DNA of 64,000 bases from Alphaproteobacteria bacterium (GTDB lineage Bacteria; Pseudomonadota; Alphaproteobacteria; Caedimonadales; UBA1908): contig JACESU010000002.1 of NCBI GenBank assembly GCA_013911655.1, positions 344,724 through 408,723 on the forward strand, in the 5' to 3' direction. This document shows positions 27,830-38,182 of this stretch, piece by piece. Numbering within the stretch: position 1 is the first letter of the stretch; each line of letters opens with the position of its first letter. The notes beneath the pieces are model-generated. The model was not told where the DNA came from. It was given only the letters and a program-made list of their open reading frames with translations, and did no database searches. The position numbers were made by a program, and so were the translations under genes.

Positions 27830-28915
27830 TTGTTGGATAAGGTGTTTCTTCCCCCCCAAGTACTGGACGCTTTGTCCTTGATTCAGGACCCCGTGCGCCG
27901 TGTGCCCCTGAAAGAATGCGGCCGGCAGATGGAGGGCCACACCCAAGAAGACACATTCCAGCTGTTTATCGAGATTGCGTTTGAGGAGCAAAAAGCCTTT
28001 GAAGAAATTAAAAAAACTCTAGAGATGATTCTTTCAAAAGCGCTTCCTGGCCAGCGGGTGCAGGTCGCGTGGACTGCAAAGCGCGCCGCGCCAGAAGCAA
28101 AGAAACCGCCTCCCTCTCCCTTATTTCCGTTACCCCATATGAAGCTGATTGTGGGCATCACGTCCGCTAAGGGCGGGGTGGGTAAATCAACCCTTAGTTT
28201 GAACTTGGCTGTTGCCCTTCGTATGCTGGGGATCAAGGTAGGGCTTTTGGACGCAGATCTTTATGGGCCCTCACTCCCCACCCTTTTGGGGACAAAGGGT
28301 CCCGCGTCCACAACTGCCTCGGGTAAAATCGATCCTGTTTGGGTCGGAGGTATGCCCACTATGTCCATGGGGTTTCTGATCCCAGAGGGCCAGCCCGTAT
28401 TGTGGCGTGGTCCCATGGTACAGACCGCTTTGAAGCAGTTGCTTATTGATGTTGCGTGGCCCGCCCTTGAGGTGCTGCTCATTGATCTTCCCCCAGGCAC
28501 CGGCGATCTTCATCTGACCCTTACCCAGCGTGTGCCCTTAGCCGGTGTGGTAGTGGTCTCAACACCTCAAGAGGTGGCCCTTCAAGACGTGCGGCGCGGC
28601 CTTGATTTGTTCGAACGCATGTCCGTGCCTTTTGTGGGACTGGTGGAAAATATGGCGACGTTTGTGTGCGCCCATTGCCACAAAGAAACACCAATCTTTG
28701 GGGAAAAAGGGGGCGAGACTTTGGCCCACGAAAAAAAGATTCCGTTTTTAGGAAGCCTCCCTCTTGATCCTGGGATTGCGCGCGCTTGCGACAAAGGGGT
28801 GCCGGCGTTTATTCAAGAGGGGCTTTTGCCGGCGACAAAGCATGCCTACCAAAGCGTGGCAGCGGCTGTTGCCATGTGGGTCAGAGCGCGCCTTGAGCGT
28901 CAAGAGAACATGTAA
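27830..28915 (+). CDS. mrp: Mrp/ApbC-type iron-sulfur cluster carrier ATPase
   Basis: Mrp proteins carry Fe-S clusters to apoproteins. After a degenerate MIP18-like N-terminal region (1-85) and a Pro-rich linker comes the deviant Walker A SAKGGVGKSTLSLNLA, Walker B LLIDLPPGTGDLHLTL and the cluster-binding CAHC. The 361 residues are normal. The TTG at 27830 is the likely start; the binding site is weak, so a different start remains possible. It is divergent from hflK. Confidence 0.92.
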   Translation: MLDKVFLPPQVLDALSLIQDPVRRVPLKECGRQMEGHTQEDTFQLFIEIAFEEQKAFEEIKKTLEMILSKALPGQRVQVAWTAKRAAPEAKKPPPSPLFPLPHMKLIVGITSAKGGVGKSTLSLNLAVALRMLGIKVGLLDADLYGPSLPTLLGTKGPASTTASGKIDPVWVGGMPTMSMGFLIPEGQPVLWRGPMVQTALKQLLIDVAWPALEVLLIDLPPGTGDLHLTLTQRVPLAGVVVVSTPQEVALQDVRRGLDLFERMSVPFVGLVENMATFVCAHCHKETPIFGEKGGETLAHEKKIPFLGSLPLDPGIARACDKGVPAFIQEGLLPATKHAYQSVAAAVAMWVRARLERQENM

Positions 28916-29041
28916 ATCACACTTACGTTTCTTTACGTGCAAAAGGGGAAAGCTGTCTTGCGATGCTCTTTAGAGCACGCCATAAAGAAACTTCAATAAT
29001 AAGAGATGGGGTAACCTATCTACAAAAGGAAGAGAGTGCCT

Positions 29042-29806
29042 ATGTTAGGATATGAAATGCAAGGAGCAGGTCATGAGGCCGTTATCATGCTTCATGATTG
29101 GTTTTGTGATACAACAAGTTATGAGGTGATAAGGCCCTACCTTTGTCCTGATTTCACGTACTATTTTGTGGACGTGCGAGGATACGGCAAATCCAAAAAT
29201 ATCGAAGGACGCTTTAGCGTTGAAGAAATCTATAACGATCTGATGGCACTCATGGATCAGCTAGGCGTCAAACGCTTTCATTTGGTGACCCATTCCATGA
29301 CGGGCCTTGTGGCGCAGTACGCTGCCGTGATGGCGCCCGACAGACTTTTAAGTCTTGTGGCGGTGACCCCGACCCCTGCGTGTGGATCGTCTGGAATGCT
29401 TGAGAATATGGCCTTTTTCGAGGGGGCAACCCAGCGGGATCTTGGGGCTGCAAGGCAAATTGTGACGTTTATGACAGGTGGCCGGTACCTGGGGCAATTC
29501 CTGGACTATAAGGTTGCCAGGTGGTGGCAGTGCTCTCTTGCCTCTGCCCGCCTTGGCTACTTGCATATGTATGTAAAGACAGATTTGTCCCAAAAAGTAG
29601 CAGGATGCAAAACGCCGCTTCTTGTGATGACGGGGGCCGACGACGTGCAGGGACACCGTGTGCAAGATATGAAGGATACCATTGGCATGTGGTTTGAAAA
29701 TGCGTCCTTCGTAGATCTTCCAGGATCAGGGCACTACCCCATGCAAGAAGTACCCCCTCTTTTTGCGGATACTCTTGAAGCTTATCACAAAGCCAACAAA
29801 GCTTAA
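29042..29806 (+). CDS. Alpha/beta hydrolase
   Basis: The 255-residue product is an alpha/beta-hydrolase-fold enzyme. A mobile front (HDWFCDTTSYEVI), the strand-turn-helix around the nucleophile THSMTGLVAQYAA, an Asp in MTGADDVQGH and a final His in PGSGHYPMQE form the likely catalytic triad. The nucleophile elbow reads HSMTG. The substrate is unknown. The ATG at 29042 or a GTG at 29036 could start it after AAAGGAAGAG. A strong terminator follows. Another hydrolase of this fold lies at 48.3 kb. Confidence 0.85.
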   Translation: MLGYEMQGAGHEAVIMLHDWFCDTTSYEVIRPYLCPDFTYYFVDVRGYGKSKNIEGRFSVEEIYNDLMALMDQLGVKRFHLVTHSMTGLVAQYAAVMAPDRLLSLVAVTPTPACGSSGMLENMAFFEGATQRDLGAARQIVTFMTGGRYLGQFLDYKVARWWQCSLASARLGYLHMYVKTDLSQKVAGCKTPLLVMTGADDVQGHRVQDMKDTIGMWFENASFVDLPGSGHYPMQEVPPLFADTLEAYHKANKA

Positions 29807-29807
29807 A

Positions 29808-29848
29808 AAAGACACGAGGCGCTTAAAAATCAAGCGCCTCGTGTCTTT
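29808..29848. terminator. Strong bidirectional terminator
   Basis: A 17-bp perfect stem (AAAGACACGAGGCGCTT) with a 7-base loop lies right after the hydrolase stop and 48 bases past the tssA stop on the other strand. It closes both convergent units. Confidence 0.9.
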
Positions 29849-29896
29849 GATCCTTAAGCGTCCTGTGCTTTATGCCCAGACGTGTCCACAGTCTTT

Positions 29897-30997
29897 TTAA
29901 CTGCCTGTATGTTCACTCTTATGACTGATGCCCAAAAGCTGTAAAATTTGTCGGTAATCATTGGGGTCATGGACAATTTCTTGCATAAGATCGATGAGTG
30001 ACATACTGCCCCAGGTAATGGCGCGCCGCACCAGATAAGGGGTCGGACTGTGGGGCTCGAGATGCGCGAGAAAATCAGCGGCCTCTGCTAGGCACTGATA
30101 AGCATCTTCTCTGCTTTTGATGGGGCCACTCATGCCACTTGTCCCTTTGCCTGTCATGGTTTTTCCTTTACTGTCCGAGGTGCTTTCTGTGGACGCGTCT
30201 GGAATCACTTCCCTGCGATCCTCAAGGCATCCATCGACGAATTTCAAAATTTCTTGCAAGGTTGTGCGAAGGCGTACTAAAAGTCCGTCATATCCCGTAA
30301 GTTTTGATCCCACAAGTTCTTCAAAAGAGCGGGCTTGCGTTAGACAGGTGCTGAGCTGCTCATGGAGTTTGCGGTAAAAAGAAGAAGGGGTGAGCGTTTG
30401 TGATCTTTTAAATTGTGCAAGGGTAAGCTCGCCCGTTTTTTCATGTTCTCTGGCAATTTTTGGATCGCGGCGGCCTAAGGTATCGTTTTGCTGAGCTTTA
30501 GCATAATCTGCAAAACTTAAGGATGTTTGGGCTATATCCGCGGGTTTTGTGATCGTGATAAAATAAAGGCGTTCCTCAAGCTTTTCATTGATCCAAATGA
30601 GAGGTGATAGGCGGTACTCTGCGTCATCGGGTCTAAGTTCTGGATAAACCGAATCCCAAAAGGTAAAGGCCAAAAGCCGGCAAAGTTCAAGACCTTTGGC
30701 AAATCCTTCTATGCCGTATAGAACAAGCCAAGCTTCCGTCAGCCAGGCTGCAATTTGCAGGTCTTTGGTCTTTTCTTGCAGTGCCTCAAGGCAAAGCGCT
30801 TCAACCTTTGACCAATCCGCCTTCTTCAGATCTCTTTGCCAAATACCCTGGGGAAGCGAATCATCTTCATGAAATCTTGCCTCTCGAATTTGATCATAAA
30901 GAGGTTCATATAAAAAGAACTTTCCTGACGGCTCCTTATCCGAAATAGGTCGCAGTAGGGCCTTCCAGACATTTTCACTTAGTTGAAACTGTTTCAT
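29897..30997 (-). CDS. tssA: Type VI secretion protein TssA
   Basis: TssA caps and guides assembly of the type VI sheath and tube at the baseplate. The ImpA N-terminal domain is seen in residues about 15-160 (GIWQRDLKKADW, LTEAWLVLYGIEGF, FWDSVYPELRPDD). The short C-terminal domain (about 290-360) contains SPTPYLVRRAITWGSMSLID, the pattern of the short TssA class. It is the last gene of the operon, 9 bases after tssM. Confidence 0.9.
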   Translation of the reverse strand: MKQFQLSENVWKALLRPISDKEPSGKFFLYEPLYDQIREARFHEDDSLPQGIWQRDLKKADWSKVEALCLEALQEKTKDLQIAAWLTEAWLVLYGIEGFAKGLELCRLLAFTFWDSVYPELRPDDAEYRLSPLIWINEKLEERLYFITITKPADIAQTSLSFADYAKAQQNDTLGRRDPKIAREHEKTGELTLAQFKRSQTLTPSSFYRKLHEQLSTCLTQARSFEELVGSKLTGYDGLLVRLRTTLQEILKFVDGCLEDRREVIPDASTESTSDSKGKTMTGKGTSGMSGPIKSREDAYQCLAEAADFLAHLEPHSPTPYLVRRAITWGSMSLIDLMQEIVHDPNDYRQILQLLGISHKSEHTGS

Positions 30998-31006
30998 GGC
31001 ACTCTC

Positions 31007-34000
31007 CTAATCTTGTTTGCGGCGCTTTAAAGGCACAGGCTCTACCACTGGCGCTTCGTAAGGGAAGCGCGGCATGCCGATGCGTTTAAGCTCTGTCACC
31101 GTAAGGCCGTCTGGTCCCTCCAGCTGGGTTGTCACAGGAATGTGCATACTGAGTTGACAGAAGACACGTGTAGGCTCACTCTTTCGATCCATCTTGAGAG
31201 GGGGCTCGCCTTGGTAACACGCTTTGTTATAAGCTGTTGGCACTAAAAACTCTAAAGTCAGAGGAGCTGGGGCCAAAGATTGATCAAACTTACCTTCATC
31301 GGTTGCGTGCTCGCGCACAAGACGAATCAAAGCCCACCGCCCTTCGTACGAGAATATGGCATTGGGTCCGACCACATCTAGTGACGGGTTGCGAGGATCA
31401 GAAATCGGCACATTGTCAGAATCAAGCGCCCAGGTGAGATTTACATCTACAGGCGCACCCACGCGCCATTTGCCAGTCATCTCACTACCTCTAAAATCGA
31501 TTTGCCCTGTGCCAAAATCCATGGACCAGTCGATGATCTTGTTACCACCGCGTTCTTCCTTGCGGTTTGTGCGGAAGGCAACATCAATCTTCACGTTCGG
31601 AATCTGCTTATCCGTTCCTTTATCAAGGGAGGCAAGCATCAAGGGTCTCACACTTTCGATCTTTGAGATAAAGGCAGCAAGAGAGTCCTTGGCCGCCGAT
31701 GACCGTGAAAGCCTTTTGAGGATCTCGATGTCCTTGGTACTTAGACTGTCAAAGAGTTGGAAGAACGTGATCACGTCATCGGGATCAGCATCTGACTGTG
31801 CGTCTTGCTTGATGCGTTTTGTGAAAGGAAAGCGCCCAGCGAGGTTCACATTAAAGAACGTGGCTGCGCGGTTGTAGCGCTCAAGGGCTTTTCGACCCCG
31901 AAGCGTTTCGCAGCGATCCTGAAGAGAAGTCGCATAGCGATTGCGGATTTCAAGGAAGTAATCCCCGCCATCAAAATCATCAGCGTCAAGAGTACAGTTT
32001 TCCAAAGACAATTCGTTGATGTCATAAGTTAAGAATTGCTCAAGGATCTTGAGTGAATTCCCAGGCGATTGTTTCTCATAATCGCTTAGGATCGACGCGA
32101 TATGACTCCATTTGGTTGCCAGGGGAAGATCGTAAGGCACATCTTCAAGGTAACCAAGACTAAGAAGCGTCAAGATGGGCTCTGCCATTTCTTTGGCCAA
32201 GAATGCAATTTGAAAACGTTGGGCGGTGAGGTACGTGCGCATATCCGAGATGGTATGCACCCCAAAGGCTTTGAGCCCTACAAGCGGAGACCCATCCCAC
32301 CATTCAAACGCTTCTTCTTTTGCATTATAGAGGTTATCGCTCTCAAGAAGTTTTTCAATACGCTCTAGAATGTCATAATTTTGTTTCACAAGGAGTTCTC
32401 GCAGGACAACACCGTTGTTCACAAAGCCGCCGTTGTCATACATACCAAGGAGCTTTGTAAAATGGGGCACGGCTGCTGCCACATTTTGCACTTGAGCATG
32501 AAGGATTTCCTGTGCGCCAAATCCAAGAGAATTCAAAGGATTATCTTGGAATGTTTGGGCGTTGGCGATAAGAGCTGTCACAATGTCCTTGGTACTGTTA
32601 AGACCCACAATTTTAAAGAGATCTTGAAGATCAGCAAGAGCTGTCGGCAGGTGCTTTTGCAAATAGGATTGATAGGCATCAGCGTACTCTTCTGCTTTTT
32701 GAAGCGTATCCTCGTCCCAAAACAAAAGTCGCGCCCCGTCAAGCTTAGTAGACAAGGATTTTTTTCCAATGGTGATCATGAACTTTTCATTGAGGTATTG
32801 GCTGAGAGCGTCAATAACGGCCACAAGACCCGGAGAAGGTTCACCCACAAGACGATTGTCAGCAATATTAAAGAAGGTGCCTGTCAGCTTTGTTTTCAGA
32901 TCAGACAAGTGAAGCTTAAACGTTAAGAACTCACGGTCGGCAATGCGTGTGAGCTCAGCTGTCAAATCTGGGCCTAAAAGGTGAGAAGCCGAGATATCAT
33001 TCTTCATCTGAACATAGCTTGGACTTGGTTCGAAAATTGTATTGTCAATCCAGGCAAGGTCTCCGCTGGCAATAATGTCAGCAACCGTGATGGCGCGTTC
33101 AGTTGTCTTACGCAAATCACCGGCATGGAGATGATGCAAGATTTTGGTGTCTTCCCAATTGGTGATGTCCCGCTTTAGTTTTTCAAAAAGTGGGAAGTTG
33201 CGCTGCACATCAAAGGACGTTGCAATAAAGTTCTTGAACAAAATTCCAAGCTTTTGACCGGCGGCCACTCTGAAGTGCGTTAGATCAATGTTGCGATCAA
33301 TAATGCGACTTAGCGCCCGTTTATAGTATTCTGTGTGGTTAAAAAAGTTCTTAGGAAGATCACGATTAAAAAGATAACGGACCAAAATACCTAGATTTTC
33401 GACACTGCTCGTGACGTCAAGCTCATTGAAGTTTGAAACTTGCTTTTCGAGTTGTACGACGTCACCAACATAGCCATCTAACGCTTTGAAGGCAGGAGAA
33501 TAAGCAGGGTTCACGAAGGGGGTGCGCAGATCATTTTTATAATCAATATGGCCAATGGAGACGACTTCTTCTGCTTTTTTCAAAAGAGCTGAATACAGTG
33601 AAGGTAAAATTATGTGGTCATACCCGATGGTAAAGGCATCTTGGATATGATCATCAATGTTGCTGAACCAAGATGTCGGCATAAAAAACGCAAAACTGCT
33701 GACAGGAGCAAGGTCAGAAAATCCTTCTAGAACAGAGTTTGCTTGTTGGTTGAGGTATTCTCGAAAGCGAGGGGTGTCTTGGTAGCCACCCAGTTGATCG
33801 ATGCCTTGCAGGGCGCTATCGATGCGTTTAAGACTCGGCATCAGGGTTTGGTTTCCAGATTCGATGTACCTGTAATTCTGCATGACACCAACAATCCACC
33901 CTACGGCCACAACGACACTGGCAATTTTTGTAAAATTTAGAAGCCTGTTAGTGGAAAGAAGAATGCGACGCACGGGCCTTGCAAGAGAAGACTCAGAGAA

Positions 34001-35239
34001 AATTTTCTTTTCAAAAAGGTCTCGCAGGAAAATTGCTTTTTCGCGCCTCTCTTGTTGAGGATCCAATTTTTGAGTGCGCACGGCCGTATCCTCAAGGACA
34101 CTGCGCTGAGAAAAGACAGGAGACCCTTGAACTGTTGCCTTTCCAGAAAAGTAAACACCCCTTAAAAAGAAGCTTTCATGATAAGAACTGTCTTTGAAAA
34201 TACCATTAAGGTATGCGCCGATTCCCTCTTTTAAAGAAAAAAACTCTAATGGAAAAAGAAGGGTGCCGTCGCGTTCGCTACGGACTTGCCCTTCGGCAAA
34301 GACTTCAGATCGCAACCTGTTGAGAGAGCGATGCAAGTGATCGAAAATATCGTCAACCCAGTCAGGACCGTAAGTCGCATCAATGGCGTAGGGAGAGGAC
34401 CAACCAAACATTTCGTTGTAAGCTGTGGCTGGAAGTTCCGTTGCAAAGCTTTTAAAACCTGGCACCAGATCACACTTGGTAATGACCATATATACGGGTA
34501 GGCGCATTCCTGTGACGGATTGAAGACTCCAAAGTTTGGTATAAATATGTTTGGCGCGCTCAAGGAGCTCTATTTGTTCAAGTCGCGTTGGGCCATAAAT
34601 TTCTGAGGCAGGGATTGTGATCACAAGGCCGTCTAAAGGGCGTCTTGCGCGGTAGCGATTTAAAAGCCTTAGAAGACGAGTCCATACTTCGTTATTCGAG
34701 GTAATTTCTTTATCCCGAAGGAAGCAATCGCCGTTCACCTCGAGGACAACACCTCGGTCATAAAAGGACCATTGTACGCCCGTAATTTGTGTGTCAACGC
34801 TATAGGTGGGTTTCCCAATGGGAAGCTCTAAATCTAGATCATTCAAGATTTCTGATTTTCCTGACTGATCAGAGCCTACGACCATATACCAAGGAAGCGT
34901 GTACTCGGGATGACGATCAGGGAGGTATTCCTTTAAGATTTTAAGAGTTTGCTTAAAGGAAAGCGCTTGATCATCATTGGGTTCCCACCGCCAACGGCCC
35001 CACAGCCTTTGGAACCATCCCTTAATGCCTTTAAGGTGCTCTTGCGTATGCTCTAGGCGCTCGGAAAAAGTTGGTTTAGCGCCTGCGGGTCTTGCCAGTG
35101 CTTGACGTTTTCTTGATTGGGCAAGGGCTTTTTTACCTACAACCACAAGAAGAATCACGATAAGGACGGCAAGAACAAGGGCGCCGATGAGGATAAGAGG
35201 AAGATATGTCTGATATCCTTGAAGAAGTTGTGCCAACAC
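31007..35239 (-). CDS. tssM: Type VI secretion membrane protein TssM (IcmF)
   Basis: TssM spans the inner membrane and reaches the TssJ lipoprotein, forming the type VI trans-envelope channel. Residues 13-35 are a first membrane segment, 36-430 a cytoplasmic GTPase-like domain with Walker A GSDQSGKS at 122-129, about 432-455 a second membrane segment, and the rest the large periplasmic domain. The C-terminal part shows the expected IcmF beta fold (WSMDFGTGQIDFRGSEMTG). The 1410 residues are slightly longer than average. It lies 9 bases after tssL. Confidence 0.93.
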   Translation of the reverse strand: MLAQLLQGYQTYLPLILIGALVLAVLIVILLVVVGKKALAQSRKRQALARPAGAKPTFSERLEHTQEHLKGIKGWFQRLWGRWRWEPNDDQALSFKQTLKILKEYLPDRHPEYTLPWYMVVGSDQSGKSEILNDLDLELPIGKPTYSVDTQITGVQWSFYDRGVVLEVNGDCFLRDKEITSNNEVWTRLLRLLNRYRARRPLDGLVITIPASEIYGPTRLEQIELLERAKHIYTKLWSLQSVTGMRLPVYMVITKCDLVPGFKSFATELPATAYNEMFGWSSPYAIDATYGPDWVDDIFDHLHRSLNRLRSEVFAEGQVRSERDGTLLFPLEFFSLKEGIGAYLNGIFKDSSYHESFFLRGVYFSGKATVQGSPVFSQRSVLEDTAVRTQKLDPQQERREKAIFLRDLFEKKIFSESSLARPVRRILLSTNRLLNFTKIASVVVAVGWIVGVMQNYRYIESGNQTLMPSLKRIDSALQGIDQLGGYQDTPRFREYLNQQANSVLEGFSDLAPVSSFAFFMPTSWFSNIDDHIQDAFTIGYDHIILPSLYSALLKKAEEVVSIGHIDYKNDLRTPFVNPAYSPAFKALDGYVGDVVQLEKQVSNFNELDVTSSVENLGILVRYLFNRDLPKNFFNHTEYYKRALSRIIDRNIDLTHFRVAAGQKLGILFKNFIATSFDVQRNFPLFEKLKRDITNWEDTKILHHLHAGDLRKTTERAITVADIIASGDLAWIDNTIFEPSPSYVQMKNDISASHLLGPDLTAELTRIADREFLTFKLHLSDLKTKLTGTFFNIADNRLVGEPSPGLVAVIDALSQYLNEKFMITIGKKSLSTKLDGARLLFWDEDTLQKAEEYADAYQSYLQKHLPTALADLQDLFKIVGLNSTKDIVTALIANAQTFQDNPLNSLGFGAQEILHAQVQNVAAAVPHFTKLLGMYDNGGFVNNGVVLRELLVKQNYDILERIEKLLESDNLYNAKEEAFEWWDGSPLVGLKAFGVHTISDMRTYLTAQRFQIAFLAKEMAEPILTLLSLGYLEDVPYDLPLATKWSHIASILSDYEKQSPGNSLKILEQFLTYDINELSLENCTLDADDFDGGDYFLEIRNRYATSLQDRCETLRGRKALERYNRAATFFNVNLAGRFPFTKRIKQDAQSDADPDDVITFFQLFDSLSTKDIEILKRLSRSSAAKDSLAAFISKIESVRPLMLASLDKGTDKQIPNVKIDVAFRTNRKEERGGNKIIDWSMDFGTGQIDFRGSEMTGKWRVGAPVDVNLTWALDSDNVPISDPRNPSLDVVGPNAIFSYEGRWALIRLVREHATDEGKFDQSLAPAPLTLEFLVPTAYNKACYQGEPPLKMDRKSEPTRVFCQLSMHIPVTTQLEGPDGLTVTELKRIGMPRFPYEAPVVEPVPLKRRKQD

Positions 35240-35248
35240 AGATCCCTC

Positions 35249-36052
35249 CTATTTCTTCGTTAAGTTGAGGATGCGTGTGCTCACAGTCGACACGTCCTCG
35301 ATGGCACGTTCCCACACCAAATGTGAGAAAAGAAAAATGACAAAAAACACAGACGCAATGCTTGTGTACCAAAGGCGCCTGTCCTGCATTTGCTCTTTAT
35401 CACCGGTTGCCAGTGTATGGGCGTAGCTGTCTGGGAAAAGGCGTTCTTTTCCCGCCAAAAGAGCAGGCGTTCGGTGATTAATAAACACGTAAAGTTGTCG
35501 TCGCCACTCGGCTAGGCGCCCATCGTCATTGATATTTCTAAATTTTCCTTGGAACCCCAGACCAAGGGCAAGCAAGTACACCTCTGCCAAATCTTTTCGC
35601 AGAATATCTCGTTCAGCTAGAAATTGATCAAGTCTTCTAAAAAAGAGATCACCCGCATCGTGCGTGCCAAAAAGGCGTGACTCTAACAGATGGTCTTCCC
35701 AATACTGACGCCCCTCCCAAGAAAGGTTGAGAAAAACCTCATCGGCAAGGGCAGCCATGACAAATTGCGCCTCTTGATAGTAGGTGCTGCCAAACTCGCC
35801 GCCCATGCGGGTGGCTTGGATCGCTTGTCGGTCGAGCATTTGATATAGTTTATCTGTAATAGCCTGAGCGCTGGTCGCAACGTCCATCTCAGCTGCACCT
35901 GGCGCATCGGAAAACGCATCGGGTCGTTTCCATTGGCCCGAACGGATACGATCTTTTTGGCGCGAGACTTCAGTGTAAAACTCTTCAAAATATCTTAAGA
36001 CAAACGAGCCATCTCTGTCTCCCACCCGCCTAAGCTGTAGCGTTTGCGCCAT
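35249..36052 (-). CDS. tssL: Type VI secretion membrane protein TssL (DotU)
   Basis: TssL joins TssM in the inner membrane and contacts the baseplate. The 267 residues hold the DotU cytoplasmic domain (AQFVMAALADEVFLNLSW, LLESRLFGTHDAGDLFFRRL, EVYLLALGLGFQGKFR) and a single C-terminal membrane segment at about 229-247. It ends soon after that segment, so it has no peptidoglycan-binding OmpA-like domain. The SPOR-domain protein at the head of the operon might supply that anchor instead. Confidence 0.92.
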   Translation of the reverse strand: MAQTLQLRRVGDRDGSFVLRYFEEFYTEVSRQKDRIRSGQWKRPDAFSDAPGAAEMDVATSAQAITDKLYQMLDRQAIQATRMGGEFGSTYYQEAQFVMAALADEVFLNLSWEGRQYWEDHLLESRLFGTHDAGDLFFRRLDQFLAERDILRKDLAEVYLLALGLGFQGKFRNINDDGRLAEWRRQLYVFINHRTPALLAGKERLFPDSYAHTLATGDKEQMQDRRLWYTSIASVFFVIFLFSHLVWERAIEDVSTVSTRILNLTKK

Positions 36053-36135
36053 CTTTTGCTCCCTTGTTTTCCCCCGTTAAGGTGGAATTTTATTAAAAAG
36101 TAACTTAAACAGTAGCTAAATTGTGTTAATTTTTT

Positions 36136-37482
36136 CTAAAAATACGTATCCCTTGTTCTTTTGGGAACGTACATCACGATCTCAACAGGACGTGTGGCGT
36201 CGGTATCTGCCACGTTAAAGATCTGGAGTGTTTCGTTGGAATCGATAAAGCTGCGATCATAAAGAACCGAAAAGAGCACAACGCCTCTGGCAGGAAGCAG
36301 CCCCATATCTTCATTCGCCTCGATAAGCGTACGGGTGGCGCCAAGGATACGTTTGTCACGCACAGCTCCCACAAATCGGTCAGTGGCAATGACAGCCTGT
36401 GTCAACCACTCGGCGACTTCTTTTTCACTCATGCCCGGCGCTGCCTTGACACCGAAAATAAGATGATCTTGCATCCACGCCTGTCGGAGGGGGAGTTTGA
36501 AAATCCGTTGGTCAAGGGTAAGGGCAATGACGTTATAGCCCTCTTGAATGCGGTCCAACATAGCATTGGTAAACCCTAAAGCTTCTTGAAAGGTTGGCAT
36601 CATATCATCGTGACGATAGGTTGAAAAACTTGGTGGCATTTGTCCTGGATGAAGGGCTGTCATATCCCCTGCAAGGGAGCAAAGCTCAAGATACAAGTCA
36701 TAAGGATGCGCGGCACCTGCCCGCAGCATGGCTTCAAAAGGCAGGAGACCTCTGGAAAGAGCGCGCACCGCGTCCTCGGCTTCAGCAGACATAATATCGT
36801 CAGTTTGAGAGTTGAGTTTGTCGGCAAGGAATGAGATCTTTTGTCGCATGCGCTGGGCAAGATCGAGGCTAAGGGCGCCGATGGGGTGATCGGGGGTAAT
36901 GGAAAGAAAAGGAGGGCAGTAATCTCCAGAAATGGAGTAACTATTCGAAACATAAGCTATTTTTAACACGGGAAAGCTAATATATTGCCCTGAAGAAACG
37001 TCTCCTGTTAACAAAAGAAGGTTAGGCTTAAGGGTTGGGAAGCGAAGCTGCCCTTCACCGGTATTCTCGTCAACAACAACATCGCTTTCCTGGGAAAGGT
37101 AGCGCGGTAAGTCATTATTGACGTTCGCGGCATTGGGTCTGTAGATGGGAACAGCCAAGTGAAGCATGAGCGTCTTATCGGCTTGCTTTAGAATCAGATC
37201 GTTAATGTCGATTTCTAAAGGGCGCCCTTCTTCTTCACGCACACTGACGATGGTGCCATCGGGCATGACGGCTTGCAGAGCTGTGAAGCTCACAACACCT
37301 GTGACTAGTTTAGCCGAATCGATTTTGCACGATACAATTCCCCAATAAAAAGGCGATGCATTGGACATATGAAAATGAAAGAGCTGATCAAGACGTCGAT
37401 CGTTTTGCTGAAAGTGCTCAGGCATAAGCAGCATGCCTTCATGCCATTGCAGTGCAGGAGCGATGGGGTAAGTCGTTGCCAT
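36136..37482 (-). CDS. tssK: Type VI secretion baseplate protein TssK
   Basis: TssK links the baseplate to the membrane complex. The N-terminal signature WHEGMLLMPEHFQQNDRRLD and the middle GLLPFEAMLRAGAAHPYDLY segment are clear. The 448 residues are the normal length. It is cytoplasmic. It lies between tssJ and tssL, with an 83-base AT-rich gap before tssL. This gives the canonical tssJ-tssK-tssL-tssM order. Confidence 0.94.
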   Translation of the reverse strand: MATTYPIAPALQWHEGMLLMPEHFQQNDRRLDQLFHFHMSNASPFYWGIVSCKIDSAKLVTGVVSFTALQAVMPDGTIVSVREEEGRPLEIDINDLILKQADKTLMLHLAVPIYRPNAANVNNDLPRYLSQESDVVVDENTGEGQLRFPTLKPNLLLLTGDVSSGQYISFPVLKIAYVSNSYSISGDYCPPFLSITPDHPIGALSLDLAQRMRQKISFLADKLNSQTDDIMSAEAEDAVRALSRGLLPFEAMLRAGAAHPYDLYLELCSLAGDMTALHPGQMPPSFSTYRHDDMMPTFQEALGFTNAMLDRIQEGYNVIALTLDQRIFKLPLRQAWMQDHLIFGVKAAPGMSEKEVAEWLTQAVIATDRFVGAVRDKRILGATRTLIEANEDMGLLPARGVVLFSVLYDRSFIDSNETLQIFNVADTDATRPVEIVMYVPKRTRDTYF

Positions 37483-37507
37483 AATGTTATCTAACCTCCC
37501 TGGTCAT

Positions 37508-38167
37508 TTATTTAAGCATTTTTTGAAGTTGTGAAACCTCACCTTTAAGTTGTTTCGCCGTCGACATGCCTTGTTTGAGGGCATCTTTTCCCTTGGAAAG
37601 GTTGCCAGCCATGGCGCCCGCACTTGGATCTTCTGGGGCGTCCCGTGACGCAATGGCTTGATGTCTTGGGTCGGCACTACATCCTTGTTCAAGGACACAG
37701 AAATCGAATTTCTTCATGCGGACGTGGGCATGCGCTTGCTGTGCAAGACGAATGCGGTGATCGCCCTTTGCAAGATAATCTCCAAAAAGCACAGCGCCTA
37801 CAGGCTCGTCTGAGCGTTGTTGAATAGGATAGTCCCTGACGACCTGACCGGGAGTGAGCTCCCAATGCCAAATATCCACCATATCGGGATAATCCCTTTT
37901 GACTTGCATATGTGACTCAAAATAATCTTTGGATTTCATCTTCATAAGGGTTTTCATAAGCTCTTCGTTGTAGACAACCAGAAGATCAATGGCCACGGCA
38001 GAGTTTTGATTGGCATCAGAATCAAGAGAGATATCAATGGCTGTGATACAAGGCGTATGAGCCTCTTCCTTTTTTTGAAAAACGCTCATATTTTGACATC
38101 CTGTAAGCAAAAGACCCAAGGCGGCTCCTGCGATTTTTGTCTTCCGATTCGATCTCGTTTGCATCAT
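37508..38167 (-). CDS. tssJ: Type VI secretion outer-membrane lipoprotein TssJ-like
   Basis: TssJ anchors the type VI complex in the outer membrane. A lipoprotein signal is present with lipobox LLLTGC, so the mature protein would begin at that Cys. The beta-rich domain (about 40-160) has the TssJ-like pattern VAIDLLVVYNEELMKTLM, LTPGQVVRDYPI and KGDHRIRLAQQ. The C-terminal 60 residues form an extra helical extension not seen in typical TssJ. Overall similarity is modest, but the position before tssK supports the call. Confidence 0.75.
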   Translation of the reverse strand: MMQTRSNRKTKIAGAALGLLLTGCQNMSVFQKKEEAHTPCITAIDISLDSDANQNSAVAIDLLVVYNEELMKTLMKMKSKDYFESHMQVKRDYPDMVDIWHWELTPGQVVRDYPIQQRSDEPVGAVLFGDYLAKGDHRIRLAQQAHAHVRMKKFDFCVLEQGCSADPRHQAIASRDAPEDPSAGAMAGNLSKGKDALKQGMSTAKQLKGEVSQLQKMLK

Positions 38168-38182
38168 GGGTTTCGTGTCCTT